Below, in pieces: positions 1-10,273 of a stretch of DNA of 64,000 nucleotides. The DNA lies in contig JBBSDP010000011.1 in NCBI GenBank assembly GCA_038240605.1, forward strand, positions 43,184 to 107,183. Direction: 5' to 3'. The notes beneath the pieces are model-generated. The model was not told the origin of the DNA. It saw only the letters and a program-made list of their open reading frames with translations, and searched no databases. A program made the position numbers and the translations under genes. The number at the start of each line of letters is the position of its first letter. The first letter of the stretch is position 1. The DNA comes from JBBSDP01 sp038240605 (lineage in GTDB: Bacteria > Planctomycetota > Phycisphaerae > Tepidisphaerales > Tepidisphaeraceae).

Positions 1-1115
1 TGAAGGGTGACTTCGACAAGGCCTTCGCCCAGTACGCCGACGTCGTCGCCAACCCGGCCTTCCCGGAAAAGGAAGTGCCGCTGATGAAGCAGCGGGTCGT
101 CGCGCAGATCCATGGCGAGGACGCCGATTGGTCAGCGCAGGCGTTTCGATACTTCAAGCAGGAATACTTTGGGCCGTGGAAGTCGCCGTATCAGTTCGTC
201 CCGATCGGAACCGAGGCCAACGTCAAAGCGTTCGCTGTCGATCAGATGCGCAACTGGTACACCAGCCACGTCCTGAACAGTCGGCGCGTGCTGGCGATCT
301 ACGGTGATGTAGACCTGGACAAGGCCAGGGCAATGGCCGGACAGCTTTTGGGCGGCCTGCCTTCGCCCAAGCCAGGTGATGACGCCAGGCCTCCGGTGCA
401 GGGAACTCCGGCCGTGCCGCAGGTGACGCCAACGGCCGAAGTGGAACGCGTGGCCGTGCAAAAGACGGATCAGGAGCTGGCCGGCGTCGTGATCGGCTAT
501 CACGCGAAGCCGATCATTGGCGATCCCGATGAATACGCCTTGGCGGTGGCGCACACGATCACCGGCGGGTACACCTATCCGACCGGCTACCTCTTCGAAA
601 CGCTGCGCGGCCGCGGACTGGTGTATGTGGTTTACTCGCAGGTTTCCTCCGGCCGCAGCCCCGCGCTGCCGGGTACGTTCTTCGTCTTTGCCGGGTGCGA
701 TCCCGCGAAGGTTAACGAAGTCGTTGACCTCATCCTGGAGAACATCGCACGTGTACAGGGCACTCCAGAGGACATCAACGTCCAGTGGTTCAACCGCTCC
801 AAGGAACTGATCAACCTGGCCGACGCGCTGGACCACGAGACGCCGGCCCAGCAGGCCACCACCGCCGCACTCGATGAGCTTTACGGCCTGGGCTACGACT
901 ACCACGCTCGGTTCCCGCGCAACATCAGCGCGGTGGCGCTTGCCCAGGTGCAGTCGCTGGCGCGGCGCCGGCTGCGCCAGTGCGTCGTGACGATCAGCAC
1001 GCCACTGCCCGATGCGGTGAAGATCAAGCCCGGCGTCCGCAGGTATTCATCGTTCCCGCCGGTCGAGCTAACCCCGCGTGGGATACAGCATGACACCGGC
1101 GGCGCGAGCAAATAA
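1..1115 (+). CDS. M16-family (insulinase-like) peptidase, C-terminal part
   Basis: The reading frame is already open at base 3 and runs to a TAA at 1113-1115, so the start lies before the window. The visible 371 residues resemble the second, non-catalytic half of M16 zinc peptidases: an early 'DVVANPAFPEKEV' segment, a central stretch with 'TGGYTYPTGYLFETLRGR' followed by 'GLVYVVYSQ', and an 'FVFAGCDPAKVNEVVDLILENI' type segment. The catalytic HxxEH motif belongs to the N-terminal half and is not visible. M16 proteins degrade peptides, often in the periplasm; whether this one is exported cannot be told here. It is followed by 118 bp before the next gene on the same strand. Family assignment is firm, role is not. 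Confidence 0.85.
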   Translation, partial: KGDFDKAFAQYADVVANPAFPEKEVPLMKQRVVAQIHGEDADWSAQAFRYFKQEYFGPWKSPYQFVPIGTEANVKAFAVDQMRNWYTSHVLNSRRVLAIYGDVDLDKARAMAGQLLGGLPSPKPGDDARPPVQGTPAVPQVTPTAEVERVAVQKTDQELAGVVIGYHAKPIIGDPDEYALAVAHTITGGYTYPTGYLFETLRGRGLVYVVYSQVSSGRSPALPGTFFVFAGCDPAKVNEVVDLILENIARVQGTPEDINVQWFNRSKELINLADALDHETPAQQATTAALDELYGLGYDYHARFPRNISAVALAQVQSLARRRLRQCVVTISTPLPDAVKIKPGVRRYSSFPPVELTPRGIQHDTGGASK

Positions 1116-1183
1116 TCGGGTGAACTTCGCCGATATTTTGGGGTTCCGTGGATGACGACAAATTCGCGGCTGAGGGCGCTTAA

Positions 1184-1195
1184 GACAAAATTGTC
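1184..1195. promoter_or_regulatory. Short inverted repeat upstream of the cyclodeaminase gene
   Basis: GACAA (1184-1188) and TTGTC (1191-1195) are exact reverse complements around AA. The site lies 38 bp before the ATG at 1234 in an AT-rich stretch that also has TATATT at 1222-1227. It could be an operator or part of a promoter; the spacing does not fit a clean -35/-10 pair. Confidence 0.25.
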
Positions 1196-1233
1196 AACGC
1201 AACAATTAAAGAGCTGTTCGATATATTCAGCAC

Positions 1234-1866
1234 ATGCCCATCTACGACCATAAGACAACCATCGAGCGATTCGTGGACGCGGCCGCTGCGCGTCAGGCGA
1301 CGCCGGGTGGCGGCAGCGTCTCGGCGCTGGTCGGCGCCCTGGCCGCTTCAATGGGTGAGATGGTCGTCAACTACAGCCTCGGCAAGAAAGATCTGGAAGC
1401 GCACGTCGGGGAGCTTCGGCCGGCGATGGCCCAGTTCCATCGCGCGCGGCAGCTCCTGCTTCAGTTGATGGCGGAAGATCAGGCGGCGTACAACGCGCTG
1501 TCGGCGGCGCGGAAGCTGCCCGCCGGTTCCCCCGAGCGCGCAAGCCAGTTTGTTCCGGCGCTTCAGGCGTGCGTGCGAATTCCCCAGGCGATCGCCGCTA
1601 CGGCGGTAAGCCTGCTCGAGCTGAGCGACGGGATCATCAACTTCGTGAATCACCATCTGCTCTCGGACCTGGCGGTCTGCTGTGATCTGGCGATGGCGAC
1701 GGTGCGGTGCGCGTTATATAGCGTTCGCGCCAACCTCGCCGACGTGACCGAGCCTTCGGAGCGGCAGAACATCGAGTCGATGGTGACGCAGTTGCTCTCC
1801 CGGGCCGCCAGCACTATCCAGCAACTCAGCCCGCGCATTTGGGCGCGGCACAGTCAGGGCGCATGA
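1234..1866 (+). CDS. Cyclodeaminase/cyclohydrolase family protein (FTCD C-terminal-like)
   Basis: A 210-residue, all-helical protein matching the formiminotetrahydrofolate cyclodeaminase / methenyl-THF cyclohydrolase (FchA) family. The N-terminal signature 'ATPGGGSVSALVGALAASM' is the conserved glycine-rich segment of the family, and the length is the usual one for the stand-alone domain. Known members convert formimino-THF to 5,10-methenyl-THF with ammonia release, or open methenyl-THF to formyl-THF, in cytoplasmic one-carbon metabolism. The formiminotransferase domain found fused to it in vertebrate FTCD is absent and no other folate gene lies nearby, so the exact reaction is undetermined. 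Its stop overlaps the next ATG by 4 bases (ATGA), implying translational coupling. Confidence 0.85.
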   Translation: MPIYDHKTTIERFVDAAAARQATPGGGSVSALVGALAASMGEMVVNYSLGKKDLEAHVGELRPAMAQFHRARQLLLQLMAEDQAAYNALSAARKLPAGSPERASQFVPALQACVRIPQAIAATAVSLLELSDGIINFVNHHLLSDLAVCCDLAMATVRCALYSVRANLADVTEPSERQNIESMVTQLLSRAASTIQQLSPRIWARHSQGA

Positions 1867-2111
1867 CGCGAGACCCGCGCGATTACAAGGTCGAGATCAG
1901 CGGCGGCTCGCAAGAGTCTGCCAAGCAGTCCGCGGGTTCGTCGCAGCGGCCCTTCCTCAGCGTTCACTTCGCCTGCTGCGGCGTCTACCAGCGCATCTAC
2001 CGCGCTGCCGATGGCAAATCGTACACCGGTCACTGCCCGCGCTGCGCCAAGCCGGTGCGATTCACCGTTGGCGAGGGCGGCAGCGACTGCCGGTTCTTCC
2101 GCGTTCAATAA
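1863..2111 (+). CDS. Small conserved Cys-rich hypothetical protein
   Basis: Starting at the ATG that overlaps the upstream stop gives an 82-residue protein. It has a Ser/Gln-rich N-terminal 30 residues followed by a compact Cys-rich segment: 'FACCGVYQRIYR', then 'GHCPRCAKPVRF' and an aromatic C-terminus. The CC and CPRC pairs suggest a zinc-ribbon-like fold. From general familiarity, similar short proteins ('HCPRCAKPVRF' type) occur next to various genes in planctomycetes, but I know no function. Coupling to the cyclodeaminase gene suggests co-expression. Confidence 0.65.
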   Translation: MTRDPRDYKVEISGGSQESAKQSAGSSQRPFLSVHFACCGVYQRIYRAADGKSYTGHCPRCAKPVRFTVGEGGSDCRFFRVQ

Positions 2112-2477
2112 CCAGGGGTGGGCCCCGATGGGGGACGGCCGGTCTCTTCATCGTGGCACCAGCGCCCTCGCCCTAGGACTGCGGTGCGCCGCCGATTCAG
2201 CACGAGCACAGCGACCTCACCCTAGAAAAGAGAAGCACGCTGCGCTCTTACTGATCTCGGTCGAGTCCGACCGAGGCGGCGTGCGTACACGCCTGCATGG
2301 GCGAGGGCGCCCATGCCACGACATTTGCGAGTTTGATTGGGCACCTTCAATAGACCGTGTCGACGTCAACGCTTGAAGGCTGTCGGTCGGCCGGTAGCAT
2401 GGGGAGGGACCAACGCCCGCGATGGCCACGGCTGGCCTCGTCGGCACGTTTGCCCGTAGACCCCGCGCGACAACAAC
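2112..2477. other. Intergenic stretch without a supported gene
   Basis: 366 bp between two rightward genes. Open frames here have no recognisable protein character. The one clear structure is the palindrome at 2295-2316. Local composition is uneven, with an AT-richer part at about 2320-2360. Confidence 0.6.
2295..2316. repeat. REP-like palindrome
   Basis: GCATGGGCG (2295-2303) and CGCCCATGC (2308-2316) form a perfect 9-bp stem around the loop AGGG. The same design (GCAyGGGCG, short loop, CGCCCrTG) recurs at 39103-39121, so it is probably one copy of a dispersed palindromic repeat rather than a terminator; no T-run follows on either strand. Confidence 0.55.
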
Positions 2478-3477
<1,000 letters not shown>

Positions 3478-3479
<2 letters not shown>

Positions 3480-4143
3480 CCGTTTTGCCGAGGGATACCT
3501 CGCTTACTGGGACGAACTGCTCCGGCGGCACCCGAACATACTGATCGATAGTTGCGCCAGCGGCGGCCGGCGCAACGACCTGGAGACGCTGCGCCGCTCC
3601 GTCCCGCTGCTGCGCAGCGATTTCCGCTTCGAGCCCAACGGAACGCAGGGACACAACTACGGCATCTCGTTCTGGATGCCCTTCAACGGCACCGGCGTCG
3701 AGCCCGCCGATCCGTACGTCATGCGCAGCCATTTCTGCGCCTGCTTCGCCTACGGCGGACCGTGCAACGATCCCAACTTCGACTTCGCCGGCCGCAATAG
3801 AGTCGCCCGCGAATGGCGTGAGGTGGCCGACAACTTCGTCCGCGGCGATTACTACCCCCTGACCGACTACAGCATCGCCGCCAACGTCTGGATGGCCTGG
3901 CAATTCAACCGCCCCGACGCCGGCCACGGCGTGGTGCAGGCGTTTCGCCGGTCGGAGAGCCCGGGGAATGCTTCCTTATTGAAGTTGCGGGGGCTTAACC
4001 CGTCAGCGACGTACGAGATTCACAGATCCGATATCGAAGGTGTCACACGGGCCGGCCGAGGTGAATTGACCGAGACGGGCTTGAAGGTTTCACTGCCGCA
4101 ACGCGCTTCAGCGGCCACGGTGCAATACCGCCGGATACCTTAG
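3478..4143 (+). pseudogene. 5'-truncated GH36-like alpha-galactosidase remnant
   Basis: Immediately after, and partly overlapping, the UXS stop, a different frame encodes about 220 residues that look like the C-terminal part of a GH36-type glycosidase. It opens with 'GYLAYWDELLRRHP', then 'IDSCASGGRRND', the family's conserved Cys/Gly-rich segment whose last Asp corresponds to the general acid/base, then 'RSDFRFEPNGTQGHN' and 'WMPFNGTGVEP'. It ends with a small beta-rich C-terminal domain and a TAG. The first 450 or more residues, including the nucleophile region, are missing and there is no start codon or ribosome site at the beginning. It is therefore a remnant joined to the UXS gene by a deletion or an assembly join. 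Confidence 0.75.
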
Positions 4144-4335
4144 CGGGGCTTCTGTTCAGGCTGAATCGCGAGCAACAACTTCAGTGAGTGCCGACGAACG
4201 ACGGGTGCCGGCAGGCCGTCGAGGGCGGGCCACCGTTATCTCGTACTGTCGTCTCTCTTAAGTTTGGTTAGCCCATGCGGATCCGACGATAGATTTTGTG
4301 TCACGATTTGGATCCATGTGAACGGGCGTGTTAAG

Positions 4336-4614
4336 ATGGCGGTCATGAGGACGACGATGAACGTGTCGCTCCCCCCCGAGCTGAAGGACTGGGTCGACCA
4401 GCAGGTGAAGGCAGGCGGCTATGGGACGGCGAGCGAATATCTCCGTGACATGCTGAGGCGGGCACGTGAGCGGCAGGTTCGCCGACGGCTCGACGAATCG
4501 TTAGCCGAAGCCATCGAAGACGGCGCATCAGTTGTGATGGACGATGACGATTGGAATTCGATCCGGCGGGCCGCCCGGGCATCAGTCACCCGACCCGGCA
4601 AGAATCGCCGATGA
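4336..4614 (+). CDS. ParD-like type II antitoxin
   Basis: About 92 residues; ATG at 4336 or 4345. The N-terminal half is a ribbon-helix-helix domain: 'TMNVSLPPELKDWVDQQV' followed by 'GGYGTASEYLRDMLRRARE', the typical ParD/CopG pattern. The C-terminal half is acidic and likely binds the toxin. The known role is to neutralise a ParE toxin and repress the operon. The downstream ParE gene, coupled by an ATGA overlap at 4611, survives only as a stub, so this antitoxin is orphaned here unless it acts with another toxin. Confidence 0.8.
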   Translation: MAVMRTTMNVSLPPELKDWVDQQVKAGGYGTASEYLRDMLRRARERQVRRRLDESLAEAIEDGASVVMDDDDWNSIRRAARASVTRPGKNRR

Positions 4615-4664
4615 GCCGCGAACTCCGCCGCACAGCTCAGGTTCGCCGCGACCTGATCAAGAAT
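4611..4664 (+). pseudogene. Truncated ParE-like toxin N-terminus
   Basis: The ATG overlaps the antitoxin stop (ATGA). The first 17 or so residues ('MSRELRRTAQVRRDLIK') fit the beginning of ParE/RelE toxins. After about 4660 the frame runs antisense through the glycosyltransferase gene and loses any toxin likeness. The remaining 75 or so residues of a ParE are missing. It looks cut at the 3' end of the neighbouring leftward gene. Confidence 0.6.
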
Positions 4665-5896
4665 CATACCGCCACGCGCCGCGGCGCTGGCTCAATGGCC
4701 TCTGACGCCGGGGCGCCGGGCGATCGCGAGCTTCTTCGGCTGACCAGCTCTTCCAGCAACCCCCTCACCGTCTGTCCCGCCGTCTTCCAGTTCAGGCGGG
4801 TCTCGTATTCGTTGAAGCTGGAGATGGCCAGCTCGCGGTAACGCGTGGGGTTGGACATAAGGCCGGCGATGTACGACACGTACTCGTCCAGGCTGGCATC
4901 GCGCTCGAAGGCGCGGCCGTTGATGTCGTCGCGGATCGCCGTGGGAATGCCGCCCACGGCGCGGGCGAGGGCCGGCGTGCCGAAGGAATTGGCCTCCGCG
5001 AAGACAAGTCCGAAACATTCCGCCCGCGAAGGGACCAGCAGGAAATGGTGGCTGCCGAGCAGCTCGTCCATCTGCCGCGCGCCCTCCGGCGTGGATTTTC
5101 TGATGAAGCCGAGCGGCTTCACGTAATCCGGCAGCAAGACGTCGGCGGGCGGGGTGCAGCCGACCAGCGTCAGTTCCGCCTTCACGCCGGCCGCGTTCAG
5201 CCGCTGGGCGACGCGGACCGCGGTGTCGGCGCCCTTTCGGTGCCAGTCAACGCCGACGAACAACAGCTTGCAGGTGTCGAACGTTCGTGCGTCGATCAGC
5301 TTTCTCACGTCCGCAAACGTGCGGTTGCTCTCGATGCAGGGACCGACCGGCACCACCTTCACCTTGGCAGGATCGACGTCGTAATTGGCGACGGCGGTTC
5401 GGGCCGCCCAGTCCGACCAGTAGAGCGCCAGCGAGGCGCGCTGAAGCGCGTTGCGCTCGTTGGTGAGGCCGTTCTTGATCGTCGCCTCGGTCAGGTACCG
5501 GCTGCTGAACTCCGGGTAAAAATCGAGCGCGCCCGAGAAGGTGGCGTCGGTCCAGAAGACCATCGGCACGTCAGTTTCCACGTAAGCGATCGGCTGGGAG
5601 CAGGGGCTGATGGCGCTGAAGATGATGTCGTAGTTCTTCCCGCGAATCTTCTGCTCGATCTGCCGCGCGTAGTGCTGCAACATCGCCGGCTCGCGGTTGC
5701 GGCTGTGGCGCCGGTTGAACAGGCCCTTGTAGTAGGCTTGGCGCAGGCGGTAGTAGTAGTGCCGCGACTCGGTGAGCGGGCCAAGGTAATCGACCTCGAA
5801 CCCCTGATCCTTCAGGCAGCGAGCCTGGTAATACCCCATGCTCGCGAAGATCGCGGGATCCTGGGCATCGTAAAACGACGCGAAGGCAATTTTCAT
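4664..5896 (-). CDS. Glycosyltransferase family 4
   Basis: A 410-residue GT-B fold enzyme. The N-terminal Rossmann half starts 'MKIAFASFYDAQD'; the C-terminal half carries 'LLFVGVDWHRKGAD', the donor-site segment, and the E-x7-E motif in 'SRAECFGLVFAEANSFGTP' at about residue 300. GT4 enzymes are retaining and use NDP-sugars at the cytoplasmic face of the membrane. It lies 18 bp downstream of the flippase gene on the same strand, so both are probably one operon for a surface polysaccharide. The substrate cannot be read from the sequence. Its 3' end abuts the truncated ParE stub. Confidence 0.88.
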   Translation of the reverse strand: MKIAFASFYDAQDPAIFASMGYYQARCLKDQGFEVDYLGPLTESRHYYYRLRQAYYKGLFNRRHSRNREPAMLQHYARQIEQKIRGKNYDIIFSAISPCSQPIAYVETDVPMVFWTDATFSGALDFYPEFSSRYLTEATIKNGLTNERNALQRASLALYWSDWAARTAVANYDVDPAKVKVVPVGPCIESNRTFADVRKLIDARTFDTCKLLFVGVDWHRKGADTAVRVAQRLNAAGVKAELTLVGCTPPADVLLPDYVKPLGFIRKSTPEGARQMDELLGSHHFLLVPSRAECFGLVFAEANSFGTPALARAVGGIPTAIRDDINGRAFERDASLDEYVSYIAGLMSNPTRYRELAISSFNEYETRLNWKTAGQTVRGLLEELVSRRSSRSPGAPASEAIEPAPRRVAV

Positions 5897-5914
5897 AACG
5901 TCCCTGATAAATCC

Positions 5915-7315
5915 CTAGGTGGCCGCCGCTGGTGATGCTGCGCCCGGCGGCCACGGCTCCCGAGGCATGAACGAGTCGGCCGCGTGCGGCGGCTTGCCAG
6001 GATTACGGAACGCGCGACGCAACAGTTCGAGCAGCGCGACCAGGCGGGCGACGTTGGTGATGGCGCCACCGAAAATCGCCCCGAACGCACCCCACATGTA
6101 GGTCATCGGCCAGCTCACCGCCCCCGCGGTGATCGTACAGACGGTTTGCGCCACGAAGCTCGACTTACTCTGCTCCAGCGCGTTCAGGAGCGACATCAGC
6201 ACGTTGCCGACGTACACGAGGGCGTATCCCACCACGAAGATGCGCACCGCGGTTGCATGCCCCTGGTAATCCGGGTTCCGATAAATCAGCCAGGTGATCC
6301 GCTCCGGGAACAGTCCCAGCACCAGGAAGAACGGCAGCAGCATCACCGCGCCCATCACACCGTAGCGGAATGCCACGCGTCCCGCGGCGCGAATGCCGCC
6401 GTGGCTGTTGGCCTGGGCACAGGCAGGCAGGATCAACCCCTGAATGCTGATCATCAACGGGTTGGCGAACTTCATCAGCCCGCCCAGCGCGCCAAAGAGC
6501 GCGACCTCGCGGTCGCCGTGAGTTACCGCCAGCAGGAGCGTGTAGCCATATCCGGTGGCGATGCCGACGAAGCTCGCCAGCACGATCCACCGGCCCAGCT
6601 CCCAGGCGCGCACGCCAAATCTCCAGACGGTGCGGCGGGTGATCGATCGCAAGCCGATCTGCGACAACTGAAGGATTGCCCCCGCGGCGGACGTGGCCGC
6701 CATCACGATAAACACGTACTCGAGCGAAAGCCGGTGCGTCGCCCCTCTGGGCCCGCCCGTCAGGCGCGGCATGAAAACAAAGGCGGCGATGAGCGCCGCC
6801 TGCCCCAGGTAGCTGATCGCATCACCCCAGAGCGCGTCGCGGAAGCGAAGGTGGGCCATCAAGCCGCGCCGGACTGTTTCCTGGACCTGCCAAAGGACCA
6901 TCGCCAGGATCGCGAGCAGCCAGGGGAAAAACTGGTGCGTCAGTCCGCCGGCCAGTGCCATCCCCAGACCCATTATGGCGCCCATGATTGTCGTCATGGC
7001 GAGGCTTGCGCCGGTGTAGCGTTGGAGGCGCTGCACGTTGACCGAGGCCCCGCGGACCGAGAGGGGGTAGACCACGAGGGCTGCCTGGAGGCTGTTGAGG
7101 AAGAAGATCGTTTCCAGGATGACGTTGAAGCGGCCGAACGTGGCGGTCTCAAGACCGCGCCCCAGCAGCACGACCGTCACCATGTTTCCGAGGCTGACGA
7201 CCCCCTGGTCGGCCATGGCCCAAAGCGCGCGCTTCTTTCCCCCACCGCCAGCCGGAACCGGGGCTTGCTGCGACTGAGATACCGATGCAGGCGGTTTATC
7301 GATATCGGACAACAC
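5915..7315 (-). CDS. Polysaccharide flippase-like membrane protein (MATE/Wzx superfamily)
   Basis: About 466 residues from the GTG at 7315 (a TTG follows directly), chosen because GGGAG lies just upstream and residues encoded further upstream are poor in protein character. About 12-14 hydrophobic segments alternate with short basic loops, as in oligosaccharide flippases: the first begins near 'WAMADQGVVSLGNMVTVVLLG' and a central pair is near 'FGALGGLMKFANPLM'. Members move lipid-linked oligosaccharides across the inner membrane. The GT4 gene directly downstream and the UXS gene nearby support a role in exopolysaccharide export. An upstream ATG-less extension to 7483 is possible but unlikely. 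Confidence 0.75.
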   Translation of the reverse strand: MLSDIDKPPASVSQSQQAPVPAGGGGKKRALWAMADQGVVSLGNMVTVVLLGRGLETATFGRFNVILETIFFLNSLQAALVVYPLSVRGASVNVQRLQRYTGASLAMTTIMGAIMGLGMALAGGLTHQFFPWLLAILAMVLWQVQETVRRGLMAHLRFRDALWGDAISYLGQAALIAAFVFMPRLTGGPRGATHRLSLEYVFIVMAATSAAGAILQLSQIGLRSITRRTVWRFGVRAWELGRWIVLASFVGIATGYGYTLLLAVTHGDREVALFGALGGLMKFANPLMISIQGLILPACAQANSHGGIRAAGRVAFRYGVMGAVMLLPFFLVLGLFPERITWLIYRNPDYQGHATAVRIFVVGYALVYVGNVLMSLLNALEQSKSSFVAQTVCTITAGAVSWPMTYMWGAFGAIFGGAITNVARLVALLELLRRAFRNPGKPPHAADSFMPREPWPPGAASPAAAT

Positions 7316-7390
7316 GATCTCCCGAAGATGCAGCAAATAAACCGACCTTCGATGACAACAGCACTTATCGCTGCATCGGCCAGATAACTG

Positions 7391-7466
7391 CCCAATGTTA
7401 AAGCGATGATTTCCGTCGGTTATTCGGACATTGGGCCGGCGGGGTTCCGAGTATTCGATACTCGGA
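7391..7466. other. Two consecutive hairpins between transporter and flippase genes
   Basis: CCCAATGT (7391-7398) pairs with ACATTGGG (7428-7435) around a 29-nt loop. Then TCCGAGTAT (7446-7454) pairs perfectly with ATACTCGGA (7458-7466) around TCG, flanked by GGGG/CCC that could extend the stem past a bulged T. Both lie downstream of the transporter stop and upstream of the flippase start on the leftward strand. They may act as a terminator or an attenuator; there is no T-run. Confidence 0.45.
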
Positions 7467-7551
7467 CCCTGCCCCGAACGCAATTGAGATTTACCCGATC
7501 AGCCCGCTCATGAGCCGTGCGTATGGCCACAAGGCGGTGCGATGGACGCGC

Positions 7552-9240
7552 TTACCGCATTCCAATCACGAGCAGCTGCGAACAGATAACCGGCGTGAGC
7601 ATCGCGAGCGGGGCGACTGCGGCGTAGGCCACCGAGGGGGCCTCGGAACGGGCCATATCGTTGGCAAAAACCAGCGCCGGCGAGCTGGTCATGGCGCCAG
7701 CTACCCAGCCGGACAGCGTCACGAAATTCATCTTGTAATGCACCCGTGCCCACCAGCCGACGACCAGGATCGGGATCATTGAGATCGCCGCGCCCCAGCA
7801 CACCAGTGCCAGCCCGCCGCCGCTGGCGACGTTCTGGATAAAATGGTCGCCGGACGAAAGTCCGACGCACGCCAGGAAAACCGCCAGCCCAAAATCGCGA
7901 AAAAGCTGGTTCGCCGCCGCGGGCATGTACCAGACCACCGAGCCGATGTTCCCGAGCTGCGAGAGGACGATCGCGGCGATCATCGGCCCGCCCGCCAAGC
8001 CGACGCGCATGGCGGTGCTCAGCCCCGGCACCTTGAGCGGGATGCTCCCGACCATCACCCCGATCACGATCCCCAGGAAAATCGGGATGAGCTGCGAGTG
8101 ATTCAGCCGTTCCTCTGAGTTTCCTAGTTCCGCCTCGATCATCTTGAGGCCTTCTTCCGGTCCGATCGCGGTCACGTGATCGCCGAACTGAAGCTTGAAC
8201 GACGCGGTCGGTGTCAGCTCGACGCCCGAGCGATTCACGCTGGCGATGGTGACGCCGGTGCGACGGCGGAATTCCAGCTCGCGAAGCGGGCGGCGCAGCA
8301 CGTGGGTGCGCGTCACGACCAGCTCCTCGCGTTTTACGTCGCCCGTGGCGCTCCCCAGGTCAAACGATCCGGTTCGGCCCATCTGGGCGACCAGCTCGTC
8401 GAGCACCGGCTTGGGACCGACGGCACGGAAGACGTCACCCACGTGAATTTTCGTATCGCCGTTCGGCACGCTCACAACGCGATCGCGCAGCAGCCGGCTG
8501 AAGATCACGTTGCCGAACTGGAGGAGCGGGTGCTCGCTGAGCGGGATGCCGACGTGCACGGCCCGCGTGATCTCAAAATCGACCGTGGCCACGGGCGGCC
8601 GCTGCGCTGCCTCTTCGGCGGTCAGTTGCGCCAGCTCGTCGGGCACATGAATGCGGAAGATCCACCGGAGCAGCACGATCGCGAAGATCGGCCCGACGAT
8701 GCCGAAGGGATAGGTGACGGCGTATGCTCGACCCGCCTGGTCCATCGCGTGCGTCGCCGTCCGCTCGCGCAACGGATCGTTGGCGAGGGCATTCCGGATC
8801 GCGTCCTGCCCGGCGGCGAGGCCGGGCGTCGTGGTAAACGCACCCGAATAGAGACCCGGGGCGCTGGCGCGGGGAAGGTGAAAGATGAGGACGACCGCCA
8901 GCGTCATCGCCGCTCCAAGTCCCACCGCCCAGACCGACAGGAGGTTGAGGCGCAGCCCTTCGGACTTGAAGGACGAGGCGAACCCGGGTCCCATCTGTAG
9001 GCCGATCGCATACGCGAAAATCACCAGACCAAAGTCCCGGAGGAAGGAGAGCACCGTCTCATTGACAGTCCACCCGATCTGGCCAAAGAGGAGCGATGAG
9101 AAGAGCACGCCGCTGATCCCCAGTCGGATGCCCAGGACGCGGACGTTCCCAAGGGCCAATCCCAGCGCCACGGCGAGCGCGAGGATCGCCATGCCTCCGG
9201 CAACCGATCCTTCGCGGAGCAATTCGCTAAGCCAATCCAT
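7552..9240 (-). CDS. AspT/YidE-type transporter with two TrkA-C domains
   Basis: 562 residues with the layout of the aspartate:alanine exchanger (AspT) / YidE-YbjL family. There are five to six N-terminal membrane helices with the conserved 'LLFGQIG' and 'FAYAIGLQMGPGF' segments, two soluble RCK_C (TrkA-C) domains at roughly residues 205-290 and 295-375, and five or six C-terminal helices with 'GLSSGDHFIQNVASGG' and 'GAMTSSPAL'. Known members exchange carboxylates across the cytoplasmic membrane; the RCK_C domains probably sense a ligand. Length equals the family norm. Substrate is unknown here and the neighbours give no hint. Confidence 0.88.
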   Translation of the reverse strand: MDWLSELLREGSVAGGMAILALAVALGLALGNVRVLGIRLGISGVLFSSLLFGQIGWTVNETVLSFLRDFGLVIFAYAIGLQMGPGFASSFKSEGLRLNLLSVWAVGLGAAMTLAVVLIFHLPRASAPGLYSGAFTTTPGLAAGQDAIRNALANDPLRERTATHAMDQAGRAYAVTYPFGIVGPIFAIVLLRWIFRIHVPDELAQLTAEEAAQRPPVATVDFEITRAVHVGIPLSEHPLLQFGNVIFSRLLRDRVVSVPNGDTKIHVGDVFRAVGPKPVLDELVAQMGRTGSFDLGSATGDVKREELVVTRTHVLRRPLRELEFRRRTGVTIASVNRSGVELTPTASFKLQFGDHVTAIGPEEGLKMIEAELGNSEERLNHSQLIPIFLGIVIGVMVGSIPLKVPGLSTAMRVGLAGGPMIAAIVLSQLGNIGSVVWYMPAAANQLFRDFGLAVFLACVGLSSGDHFIQNVASGGGLALVCWGAAISMIPILVVGWWARVHYKMNFVTLSGWVAGAMTSSPALVFANDMARSEAPSVAYAAVAPLAMLTPVICSQLLVIGMR

Positions 9241-9404
9241 GAATGGAAATCACCCAGACCCGCCCGCGGGACCACGGCAGCACATCGCCCCAGCGACGCA
9301 CGCAGGGCAATAGAACAAGGGCGGCTTACCGCCTCGATCTCTATCGGAAACCCGACGACCGCGCCTCCACCACTTAACACGGGGCGAGGGTGATGAAGGA
9401 ATAT

Positions 9405-10163
9405 CTACTTTGAATCGCCGATCGGTGGGAGCACCGGCGTCAGGATCGAGGTCCACAGCTCGTATCCCGCGCGGTTCATGTGTAAACGATCGTCGCGAAA
9501 TAATTCCGGACGTGGCTTTCCGTCGGCGTTGAGCATCGGTTGGAAAACGTCGACATACGTCATCGTCGGATCGTGGGCGATCCAATCGGCGATCAACGTG
9601 TTCGCCGCACGGACTTTTTCCACGATCGGCCACCGCACCGGACTCGGCTTGATCGAGACAAAAATGATCGGGACTTTCGACAGGTCCTTTCGCACCAAGG
9701 CCACGAACGCCTGAAAATCCTCGAACACCTGCTGCGGCGTTTCCCCGCCGGCCAGGTCGTTGTCCCCGGCATACAGGACGATTCGGGCCGGATGATAGGG
9801 AATGACGATCCGGCCGGCGTATCGCGTGGCATCCTCGATCCGCGAACCGCCAAATCCCCGGTTGATGACCGCGAGCTTGGGAAAGTCCGCCGCCAGCGTT
9901 GACCAGAACCGAATGCTGGAGCTTCCGATAAACAGCGTCGCGCCGGCCGGCGGCGCCTGCTTCGCATCCGCCGCCTCGAATGCCTGAACTTCGCCGGCGA
10001 ATGGCCCATCTGACGGCGCAGTCGCTGGGCCAGCGACCGAGGAGCCGGCAAACCCTGCGCACATCACGACCAGCGCCAACACAAGGGCCGACGCGCCCGA
10101 ACGAGCCGGCCCAGGAAGCGCAACCGACCGCCACTGCCGTCTAAATTTCATTTTTTGAATCAC
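9405..10163 (-). CDS. Secreted SGNH/GDSL hydrolase
   Basis: 252 residues with an N-terminal signal peptide (basic start, hydrophobic 'SALVLALVVMCAGFAGSSVAG'), hence exported. SGNH blocks are visible: block I 'FIGSSSIRFW' with the catalytic Ser, block II Gly in 'NRGFGGSRIED', block III 'YAGDNDLAGG' with the Asn, and block V 'DRLHMNRAGYELW' with Asp and His. These enzymes hydrolyse esters of sugars or lipids; in planctomycetes similar proteins are often linked with polysaccharide deacetylation, but the substrate is not determined here. Monocistronic, leftward. Confidence 0.88.
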   Translation of the reverse strand: MIQKMKFRRQWRSVALPGPARSGASALVLALVVMCAGFAGSSVAGPATAPSDGPFAGEVQAFEAADAKQAPPAGATLFIGSSSIRFWSTLAADFPKLAVINRGFGGSRIEDATRYAGRIVIPYHPARIVLYAGDNDLAGGETPQQVFEDFQAFVALVRKDLSKVPIIFVSIKPSPVRWPIVEKVRAANTLIADWIAHDPTMTYVDVFQPMLNADGKPRPELFRDDRLHMNRAGYELWTSILTPVLPPIGDSK

Positions 10164-10273
10164 CTTTCGTCCACCCGCCCGTGGCTGACGTATACCATAT
10201 CATCGGCTTGAGGTTCGAGCATTGTGCGCATGCGTTCGATCCGTTACAGATACGCTCCCCAGCGCTCAGGACT

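Noticed and set aside
2011..2376. Small rightward genes in the gap before the UXS gene
   Set aside because: Translations have no conserved pattern and no ribosome sites.
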